Origin: DASWNP01 sp035537095
GTDB lineage: Bacteria > Acidobacteriota > Blastocatellia > Pyrinomonadales > Pyrinomonadaceae
Direction: 5' to 3'
Length of the DNA: 29,636 nucleotides
Assembly: GCA_035537095.1 (NCBI GenBank)
Contig: DATLMV010000200.1
Span: 1-29,636 of the forward strand
Shown here one piece after another: positions 24,210 through 29,636 of this stretch (its first letter is position 1; every line of letters starts with the position of its first letter). The translations under genes and the position numbers were made by a program. Below the pieces are notes generated by a model. That model had not been told where the DNA came from. It ran no database searches and saw only the letters and a list, made by a program, of their open reading frames with translations.

Positions 24210-25418
24210 ATGCGAGTCATACTCGAAGTGGTTTCCGGCCCGCACGCGGGCAAAAAGATCGAGTTGGAAGAAGGGCAGACGGTGCGCGTGGGGCGCACGG
24301 ACAAGGCCGACTTTCCGACGCGCGACACGTATATGTCGGGCCTGCATTTCGCCGTCGAGTGCGTGGCCGGTGTCGGGCGTGTCAAAGACCTCGGCAGCCG
24401 CAACGGGACGCTCCTCAACGGCGACGATTTGAGCGCGGCGGTGCTCAACGACGGCGACGAGATTTTCGCCGGACAGACAAATTTCGTCGTCCGCCTGCAA
24501 AAGAGCGCGCCGCCATCTTCGTCGCCCGCGCGCACGACCGTGCCGCAACAGGCCACGACAGTTCCCGATGTCTTGCCGCTGCGTACAAACGCGGAGCAAC
24601 CTCCGCCGCCCGAAGAGGACAGCACGCGCGAGCCTTCGCCGAAGCCCGCGCGCGTCAATGTCAATGCGCCGGTTCAGACGCCGCCGCCCCCGCCCGCATC
24701 GCCGCGCGCCGCGTTTCAAGAGTCGCCGCCGCTGAGGAGCCTTCCCACAGACAGGGGCGGGCGGGGGGGAATGGCCCGGAGCGATCACGTTTCCGCGTCG
24801 CCGCGAAGTGATGCGGTCGAGCGTTCGCCGGAGACGGTGGGGCTGACGCCGGAGGGACGCGTGCAGAAGATTTTGGAGACGGTCGCGGCTTCGACGCCGA
24901 AGGGCCGCCTCCTGCAAATCCTGCGCGAACAGCCCGCGCCGCTCTACGCCTTGCTCGACGCCGTCCACGACCCGCAGGTCTTAGAACTCCTGCACGGCGC
25001 GCGCGAGGAGTTGCAGCCGCTCTACGAGGGCGGGCAGCACGCGCCGGAAAAGATTCCTTATCTCGTGCGTCTGCCCGCGCAGTCGCGCCTGACGGAGGCG
25101 TTCGTCAATCAGGGTTGGGGAAAAAACTGGGGCGTCTATCTGACGTGCGCCGCGCCGCTCGCGGAGTTGCGCGGCTACTTCCGGCAGTCCTTGATGGTCA
25201 AGACGCAGGACGGGCGCGAGTTCTTCTTCCGCTTCTACGAGCCGCGCTTCCTGCGCGACATCCTGCGTTCGAGTTCGCACGCCGACAGCGCGAAGTTTTT
25301 CGGCCCCGCCGGTTCCTATCTGATCGAAGCCGAGAAGCCGGAGATACTTTTGCAATGCACGAGGACGCGGCAGGGCGTCGAAATCAGAGAGCGACTGTTG
25401 CTGCTTCCCGGAACTTAA
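24210..25418 (+). CDS. FHA domain - DUF4123 fusion protein
   Basis: From the ATG at 24210 the protein has 402 residues. Residues 1-100 are a forkhead-associated domain that binds phosphothreonine: VRVGRTDKADF, YMSGLHFAVE and DLGSRNGTLLNG carry the conserved Arg, Ser/His and Asn. Residues 100-230 are a Pro/Ser/Arg-rich linker. Residues about 250-365 are a DUF4123 domain (LYALLDAVHDPQVLELLHGAREELQPLYEG, WGVYLTCAAPLAELRGYFRQSLMVKTQDGREFFFRFYEPRFLRDIL). DUF4123 proteins are known as adaptors that load effectors onto VgrG of type VI secretion systems. No VgrG, effector or structural gene is in this window. The in-frame upstream TTG at 24138 gives an AT-rich, unlikely N-terminus. It ends just before a heptad repeat. 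Confidence 0.85.
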   Translation: MRVILEVVSGPHAGKKIELEEGQTVRVGRTDKADFPTRDTYMSGLHFAVECVAGVGRVKDLGSRNGTLLNGDDLSAAVLNDGDEIFAGQTNFVVRLQKSAPPSSSPARTTVPQQATTVPDVLPLRTNAEQPPPPEEDSTREPSPKPARVNVNAPVQTPPPPPASPRAAFQESPPLRSLPTDRGGRGGMARSDHVSASPRSDAVERSPETVGLTPEGRVQKILETVAASTPKGRLLQILREQPAPLYALLDAVHDPQVLELLHGAREELQPLYEGGQHAPEKIPYLVRLPAQSRLTEAFVNQGWGKNWGVYLTCAAPLAELRGYFRQSLMVKTQDGREFFFRFYEPRFLRDILRSSSHADSAKFFGPAGSYLIEAEKPEILLQCTRTRQGVEIRERLLLLPGT

Positions 25419-25422
25419 AAAC

Positions 25423-25503
25423 AGAGGCCGGAGATGAGATGTCAGATGCCGGGAAAGACGGCTTGCTTCTTATCCAACGTCTAACATCCGGCATCCAACC
25501 TCT
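25423..25503. repeat. AGATGTC heptad inverted repeat, imperfect copy
   Basis: The left arm 25423-25453 (AGAGGCC-GGAGATG-AGATGTC-AGATGCC-GGG) and the right arm 25474-25503 (CCAACGTCT-AACATCC-GGCATCC-AACCTCT) are imperfect complements around a 20-nt loop. It is the same family as 9118-9191, including the outer AGAGG. It begins 4 bp after the FHA-DUF4123 stop codon and ends before the Shine-Dalgarno of the EF-P-like gene. Confidence 0.75.
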
Positions 25504-25521
25504 TTTATCGAGGAGAAACGC

Positions 25522-26094
25522 GTGGCACTTATCGGAGCGAATGAGTTGAAGCGGAAGATGTTGATTACGGTGGAGGGCCAGCCCTTCACGGTGGTGGAGG
25601 TTTTCTTCGCGTCGCCGACGGCGCGCGGCGCGGCGACGATGGTGCGCACCCGCTTGCGTCACCTTTTGACGGGCGCGGTGCAGGAGAAGAGTTTCCGTTC
25701 GAGCGAGAAATTCGCCGAGCCGGACGTGCAACTCGCGCCCGCCTCCTTTCTCTATTCCGACCCCGAAGGCTTTCACTTCATGGACGAATCAAGCTATGAA
25801 CAGTTCATGCTGCCAGCCGAAAGCGTCGGCGACGACGGCAGTTATCTGAAGGACGGGCAGACGTTGCAAATCCTCAAATACAACGGCGAGGCCGTCTCCT
25901 TGCAGTTGCCGCAGTTCGTCGAACTCTCCGTCGTCTCGACCGAACCGGGCACGCGCGGCGACACGGCGGCGGGCGGCGCAAACAAGCCCGCCGTCTTGGA
26001 GACGGGCTTGCAAGTCCGCGTCCCGCTCTTTATCAAAGAGGGCGAAACCGTCCGCGTCAACACCCAGACGGGCGAGGTCGCGGGCCGCGCGTGA
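25522..26094 (+). CDS. efpL: EfpL (YeiP)-type elongation factor P paralogue
   Basis: EF-P family factors bind between the ribosomal P and E sites and relieve stalling at proline-rich stretches. This 190-residue protein has the three-domain EF-P layout. Its tip loop reads FFASPTARGAATMVRTRL (Arg35 at the tip). That is the SPTARGAAT loop of EfpL/YeiP rather than the PGKGGAF loop with a modified Lys of ordinary EF-P. EfpL acts without the Lys modification, its tip Arg taking that place. The C-terminal OB domain is typical (NKPAVLETGLQVRVPLFIKEGETVRVNTQTGEVAGRA). The start is GTG 25522 with an ideal AGGAG 8 bases upstream. The next gene is ettA, another E-site factor. Whether the genome has a second, ordinary EF-P is not visible here. 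Confidence 0.88.
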   Translation: MALIGANELKRKMLITVEGQPFTVVEVFFASPTARGAATMVRTRLRHLLTGAVQEKSFRSSEKFAEPDVQLAPASFLYSDPEGFHFMDESSYEQFMLPAESVGDDGSYLKDGQTLQILKYNGEAVSLQLPQFVELSVVSTEPGTRGDTAAGGANKPAVLETGLQVRVPLFIKEGETVRVNTQTGEVAGRA

Positions 26095-26149
26095 TTCAAA
26101 CGCCTCCGGTTCTATCCCGGCGAAACCGCGTCGGCGGGGCGGGATAGAT

Positions 26150-26506
26150 AACTTTCGGGCCAGCGAAAATAATATTTGCGCGCACCCGAATATCTTTCGG
26201 ATTCACTAAACAGAATTTCAAACCGACCCGACTGGCTTTCGGGAACACGAAAACAAATTTCGGGTTCACTAAACCAACATTCGGAGACGAGAGAATAAAT
26301 TTCAGATTCGACGGAACGACTTTCGGATTCGACAGGACGACTTTCGGATTGATGAAATCGAGTCTCGGAACAGCGAAAATCAATTTCCGTTCAACCGAAC
26401 CTTTATCCGGCGCAGGCGAAATAAAAATCGGTCTTCTGAGAATCAACTTCGGTCGGCTGAGAAGTTGATTCCATCTGCACGAGACAATCTTTCGCTCGCG
26501 CCGTTT
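26150..26506. repeat. Tandem array of about seventeen degenerate 21-bp units
   Basis: Cutting the sequence every 21 bases from 26150 keeps the same core (CTTTCGGATTC or close variants) at the same place in most units, with no length change across 16-17 units. Units end AT-rich (CGAAAAT, CTAAACA, CGAAAAC). The array makes up most of the 485-bp gap between the EF-P-like gene and ettA. One frame on each strand stays open through it: minus 26587-26096 reads heptapeptides such as KFILSSP and LVNPKF; plus 26148-26465 reads NFGFTKP-like heptads. Neither has a convincing start codon with a ribosome-binding site, so I do not call a gene. No spacers separate the units, so it is not a CRISPR. Confidence 0.85.
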
Positions 26507-26579
26507 GCTTTCTCCGGCAGGCTCTCTGTTAAGGTTTGACGACGATTTATTATTTAAGGACGAGGTCGAGAATTTACGA

Positions 26580-28265
26580 ATGAGCACACAACCAAATAAA
26601 GTTATCTATTCGATGGTCGGCGTCGGGAAGAACTACGATAAGAAGGCGGTGTTGAAGGACATCTACCTCTCCTATTTTTACGGGGCGAAGATCGGCGTCA
26701 TCGGTCTGAACGGCTCGGGCAAGAGTTCGCTCCTGCGGATACTGGCGGGCGTGGACAAAAACTTCATCGGCGAGACGGTGATTTCGCCCGGCTACACGGT
26801 CGGCTATCTCGAACAGGAGCCGCGTCTCGACGAGTCGAAGACCGTCCGCGAGATCGTCGAACAGGGCGTGCAGGAGACGGTGGATTTACTCAAGGAGTAC
26901 GAGGAGATCAATGCGAAGTTCGGCGAGGAGATGTCGGACGACGAGATGACGGCGCTCCTCGAACGGCAGGGCACGGTGCAGGAGAAGCTCGACGCACAGG
27001 ATGCTTGGGATTTGGATTCGCGTCTGGAGATGGCGATGGACGCGCTGCGTTGCCCGCCGCCGGAAACATCCGTCGCGGTTCTCTCGGGCGGCGAGAAAAG
27101 ACGCGTCGCCCTGTGTCGCCTGCTCTTGCAGAAGCCCGACATTCTTCTGCTCGACGAGCCGACCAACCACCTCGACGCCGAGTCCGTCGCGTGGCTCGAA
27201 CAACACTTGCAGCAGTACGCCGGAACCATTATCGCCGTCACGCACGATAGATACTTTCTCGATAACGTCGCCGGTTGGATTCTCGAACTCGACCGGGGAC
27301 AGGGCATCCCTTGGCAGGGCAACTATTCGTCTTGGCTCGAACAGAAACAGCAACGCTTGCAGCAGGAGGAGAAACAGGAGAGCGAGCGGCAGAAGACTTT
27401 GCAGCGCGAGTTGGAATGGATCAGGATGTCGCCGAAGGGGCGGCAGGCGAAGGGCAAGGCGCGCATCAACTCCTATGAAGCGATGCTCAATCAACAGACC
27501 GAACAGCGCGCGCAGGAGTTGGAAATCTACATCCCGCCGGGGCCGCGTCTCGGTCAAGTGGTCATCGAAGCCGACAACGTCTCGAAGGCTTTCGGCGAAC
27601 GCTTGCTCATCGAAGGCATGACCTTCAAACTCCCGCCCGGAGGCATCGTCGGCATCATCGGCCCTAACGGCGCGGGCAAGACGACGCTCTTTCGCATGAT
27701 CACGAAGCAGGAAGAACCGTCGGGCGGCGCGTTTCGCACGGGCGAGACCGTCAAACTCGCCTACGTTGACCAGAGCCGCGACGCGCTTCGCGCCGACAAG
27801 TCCATCTGGGAAGAAATCTCCGACGGCCTCGACGTTGTGCAACTCGGAAGCAAGCAGTTGAACTCAAGAGCCTACGTCGCGCGCTTCAACTTTTCCGGCA
27901 GCGACCAGCAGAAAAAGATCGGGACGCTCTCGGGCGGCGAACGCAATCGCGTCCATCTGGCGAAGATGCTGAAGGAGGGCGCAAACGTCCTGCTCTTGGA
28001 CGAGCCGACCAACGACCTCGACGTGAACACCATGCGCGCGCTCGAAGAGGCACTCGAAAACTTCGCGGGCTGCGCCGTCGTCATCAGCCACGACCGCTGG
28101 TTTCTCGACCGCGTCGCCACACACATCCTCGCCTTCGAGGGCGAGAGCCGCGTCGTCTGGTTCGAGGGCAACTACTCGGCCTACGAAGCCGACCGCCGCG
28201 CACGCCTCGGCGCAGCCGCCGACCAACCGCACCGCATCAAATACCGTCAACTGACGCGCGGCTGA
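26580..28265 (+). CDS. ettA: ABC-F translation factor EttA
   Basis: EttA is a soluble ABC-F ATPase that binds the ribosomal E site and gates the first elongation steps by ATP/ADP ratio. The 561-residue protein has two ATPase domains. The first has GLNGSGKSS, LSGGEKRRVAL and ILLLDEPTNHLD; the second GPNGAGKTT, LSGGERNRVHL and VLLLDEPTNDLD. Between them is the P-site tRNA interaction linker, rich in Gln/Glu/Arg (QQRLQQEEKQESERQKTLQRELEWIRMSPKGRQAKGKARINSYE). The insertion around DLLKEYEEINAKFGEEMSDDEMTALLERQG and the phrase GIPWQGNYSSWLEQK are EttA hallmarks. Length and the lack of membrane segments also fit. The ATG at 26580 has only a weak, distant ribosome-binding site. It lies downstream of the EfpL-like gene, past the 21-bp array. 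Confidence 0.95.
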   Translation: MSTQPNKVIYSMVGVGKNYDKKAVLKDIYLSYFYGAKIGVIGLNGSGKSSLLRILAGVDKNFIGETVISPGYTVGYLEQEPRLDESKTVREIVEQGVQETVDLLKEYEEINAKFGEEMSDDEMTALLERQGTVQEKLDAQDAWDLDSRLEMAMDALRCPPPETSVAVLSGGEKRRVALCRLLLQKPDILLLDEPTNHLDAESVAWLEQHLQQYAGTIIAVTHDRYFLDNVAGWILELDRGQGIPWQGNYSSWLEQKQQRLQQEEKQESERQKTLQRELEWIRMSPKGRQAKGKARINSYEAMLNQQTEQRAQELEIYIPPGPRLGQVVIEADNVSKAFGERLLIEGMTFKLPPGGIVGIIGPNGAGKTTLFRMITKQEEPSGGAFRTGETVKLAYVDQSRDALRADKSIWEEISDGLDVVQLGSKQLNSRAYVARFNFSGSDQQKKIGTLSGGERNRVHLAKMLKEGANVLLLDEPTNDLDVNTMRALEEALENFAGCAVVISHDRWFLDRVATHILAFEGESRVVWFEGNYSAYEADRRARLGAAADQPHRIKYRQLTRG

Positions 28266-28352
28266 AGACGAATCAGCCCGTCGTTTGCGCGGATGTGCGA
28301 CTGGAAAATAACAGTCCGGTGGTATTAAACTGCGTCAGAAAGAGGGCGTAAG

Positions 28353-28703
28353 ATGACGACTCTGGAAACCACCCAAACCTTGCCGCTGCGTTTGACGGAG
28401 GACGGCACGATTCGCGTTGCAGATTCGCGCGTCAGTCTCGATTCCATCGTGGAGCATTACAAACTCGGGGCGTCCGCCGAGCAGATCGCCCAGAAATTTC
28501 CCGCGCTCGATTTAGCCGATATTTACGCGGCGATTACCTATTATCTCAATCACGAAGAAACTATCGAACATTACTTACTGGAGCAAGAAGCCAAGGGCAA
28601 TGAAGTTCAAAAGAGAATAGAATCCGACCCGCAATATCAAAAACAAGCTGTTGAAATACGCGCCCGCGTGCTGGCACGCAAAGCAAAACTCAAACAAGAC
28701 TGA
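28353..28703 (+). CDS. DUF433 antitoxin-like protein
   Basis: This 116-residue protein carries a DUF433 domain. A short beta-hairpin (LPLRLTEDGTIRVADSRVSLDSIVEHY) leads into a helix-turn-helix-like part (KLGASAEQIAQKFPALDLADIYAAITYYLNHEETIEHYL), then a charged helical tail (EAKGNEVQKRIESDPQYQKQAVEIRARVLARKAKLKQD). DUF433 proteins are VapB-type antitoxins, usually followed by a PIN-like DUF5615 toxin. Such a gene follows here, though 160 bp away rather than overlapping. It would neutralise the toxin through its tail and probably bind its own promoter through the HTH part. Confidence 0.85.
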   Translation: MTTLETTQTLPLRLTEDGTIRVADSRVSLDSIVEHYKLGASAEQIAQKFPALDLADIYAAITYYLNHEETIEHYLLEQEAKGNEVQKRIESDPQYQKQAVEIRARVLARKAKLKQD

Positions 28704-28863
28704 CCGATAATTCGCTCTGCTTTTATGCCGGTGATAACCAACAGCGGCGTCGCCACGTCTTTTCAAAGCGCAGTCGAATCCTTCCGCAACCGCTCTATAT
28801 TGAACGCTGTGCCTGTCAACCTTTATGCGCTCCGGTTTTCCCTTCATGTGATGAAACGAGTTC

Positions 28864-29214
28864 ATGTTACGTCTGTTGATAGACCAAGACCTCGACCACG
28901 ACATCCTGCGAGGATTGCTACGCCGCATTCCGCAACTCGACGCTGTGACGGCTTTCGGAATCGGCATGGAAGCGGCGACAGATAGTCAGTTGTTAATTCG
29001 GGCGGCGCAGGAAGGACGCATCATCGTCACGCACGACCGGAAAACAATGCCGACACACGCGGCTGCCATAATAGGAGAAGGGCGGAATATCGCGGGACTT
29101 TTTGTCGTGCCGCGCAGTCTGCCGCTGCATCAAGTGATCGAAGATTTGGCGTTGATGATAACTTGTAGTGAAATGGATGATTGGGTGAACGTCATCCGGT
29201 ATCTACCTTTTTGA
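28864..29214 (+). CDS. DUF5615 PIN-like toxin
   Basis: This 116-residue protein belongs to the DUF5615 PIN-like group. The N-terminal strand LRLLIDQDLDHDILRGLLRR carries acidic residues Asp7 and Asp9. The central part (GMEAATDSQLLIRAAQEGRIIVTHDRKTMPTHAAAII) has the TDxxLLxxAxxEGRxIVTHDR pattern with further acidic metal-binding residues, as in PIN nucleases. The rest (GLFVVPRSLPLHQVIEDLALMITCSEMDDWVNVIRYLP) matches the family end. It would cleave RNA with Mg or Mn. It pairs with the upstream DUF433 gene. The ribosome-binding site is weak, which suits a toxin gene. Confidence 0.85.
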   Translation: MLRLLIDQDLDHDILRGLLRRIPQLDAVTAFGIGMEAATDSQLLIRAAQEGRIIVTHDRKTMPTHAAAIIGEGRNIAGLFVVPRSLPLHQVIEDLALMITCSEMDDWVNVIRYLPF

Positions 29215-29225
29215 AGGAGATTTAA

Positions 29226-29504
29226 ATGAAGGCAACATGGAAGGGCGCGGTTCTGGCGGAGAGCGACGACACGTTGGTCGTCGAGGGCAATCACTATTTT
29301 CCTGCGGAATCAATCAACAGGGAATATTTCAGCGAGAGCGCGAAGCAGACGACATGCCCTTGGAAGGGCGAGGCGAGTTATTACGACGTGACGGTGAACG
29401 GCGAAGCCAACCGTGACGCGGCGTGGTTTTATCCGGAGCCGAAGGAGGCCGCGAAGGAGATTCGCGGGCGGGTGGCGTTTTGGCGCGGCGTCGTCGTCGA
29501 ATAA
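29226..29504 (+). CDS. DUF427 protein
   Basis: This 92-residue protein is a complete single DUF427 domain: MKATWKGAVLAESDDTLVVEGNHYFPAESINREYF, then TTCPWKGEASYYDVTVNGEANRDAAWFYPEPKEAAKEIRGRVAFWRGVVVE. The VEGNxYFP, TxCPWKGxAxYYxV and AAWxYPxPxxAAxxIxxxVAFW signatures are all present. The fold is a small beta barrel with a conserved Cys-Pro-Trp-Lys-Gly; its biochemical role is not established. It has no signal peptide. A strong Shine-Dalgarno AAGGAG lies 7 bases before the ATG, and the gene starts 12 bp after the DUF5615 toxin stop, so they may share a transcript by chance. Confidence 0.93.
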   Translation: MKATWKGAVLAESDDTLVVEGNHYFPAESINREYFSESAKQTTCPWKGEASYYDVTVNGEANRDAAWFYPEPKEAAKEIRGRVAFWRGVVVE

Positions 29505-29522
29505 AGGAGAGCGGGAACACGA

Positions 29523-29636
29523 ATGTTATTTGAGAATCTTCGCCGGAGTTTAACGTGTATCGTGCTGGGCCTGTCGCTCGTGTGCGGCGTGAGGACGGTC
29601 GAAGGCGTGCAGCGTGCGCCGCGCCGCCGGACGACG
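29523..29636 (+). CDS. Exported protein, truncated by the window edge
   Basis: The frame is open from ATG 29523 to the last base, giving 38 residues. They form a signal peptide: MLFENLRRSLTCIVLGLSLVCGVRTVEG, then a basic stretch QRAPRRRTT. A purine-rich GGAGAGCGGG lies upstream. It starts 18 bp after the DUF427 stop. Nothing can be said about the mature protein. Confidence 0.6.
   Translation, partial: MLFENLRRSLTCIVLGLSLVCGVRTVEGVQRAPRRRTT

Noticed and set aside
26150..26506. CRISPR array
   Set aside because: Units are contiguous 21-mers with no unique spacers, repeats are degenerate, and there are no cas genes.
26096..26587. 163-codon minus-strand open frame with heptapeptide repeats (KFILSSP-like) over the 21-bp array
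   Set aside because: Its only ATG/GTG-type start overlaps the start of ettA, there is no ribosome-binding site, and a 21-bp period keeps any stop-free frame open by itself; the opposite strand also has an open frame. Kept as a finding, not as a gene.
28725..28985. 86-codon plus-strand open frame between the DUF433 and DUF5615 genes
   Set aside because: No ribosome-binding site, no family resemblance, and its second half is the toxin gene read out of frame.

Overview
The window is a GC-rich, gene-dense bacterial chromosome segment, most likely from an Acidobacteriota member (Blastocatellia-like). The best evidence is a VWFA-related protein of the acidobacterial type at the left edge. Supporting signs are the exported LolA-like proteins, Ala/Pro-rich TonB-like proteins and the DUF4388 protein. 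The lineage is inferred, since no rRNA or other taxonomic marker is present. No tRNA, rRNA, CRISPR array, prophage or intact insertion sequence was recognised.

Layout. 1-5200 is minus strand: a truncated VWFA-related protein, a RelE-type toxin-antitoxin pair, a membrane-anchored protein plus lipoprotein pair, thymidine kinase, a YjjX-type NTPase and a small conserved protein. 5200-6430 holds a palindrome-of-palindromes, an XRE regulator whose start codon lies in a hairpin, and a divergent unknown gene. 6505-9126 is plus strand: a 2-isopropylmalate synthase-like enzyme and an M20 peptidase. 9183-20524 is minus strand: a YcxB-like membrane protein, a DUF4388/TonB-C-like fusion, a periplasmic TonB-C protein, a PBP4-type D,D-carboxypeptidase, a family 9 glycosyltransferase, an exported protein, and the consecutive glycolytic enzymes GpmI and enolase with a zinc-ribbon protein between them. 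A hemerythrin-like protein follows. 21489 to the end is plus strand: a YdeP-like molybdopterin oxidoreductase, an FHA-DUF4123 protein, an EfpL-like EF-P paralogue, the ABC-F factor EttA, a DUF433/DUF5615 toxin-antitoxin pair, a DUF427 protein and a truncated exported protein.

The unusual content is between the genes. At least seven intergenic regions hold long inverted repeats whose arms are built from ~7-nt tandem units. There are several sequence families (GATGGAC, GTAAATC, AGATGTC, GGGATGA and AAAGGG/AAAGGGT), and most lie at the 3' ends of genes, sometimes supplying the stop codon. Upstream of ettA lies a degenerate array of about seventeen units of exactly 21 bp, which is two helical turns or seven codons. 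These elements are the best candidates here for something undescribed.

Functional links: EfpL-like factor and EttA both act around the ribosomal E site and are adjacent. GpmI and enolase catalyse consecutive steps. The PBP4 enzyme and the GT9 transferase are both envelope functions.
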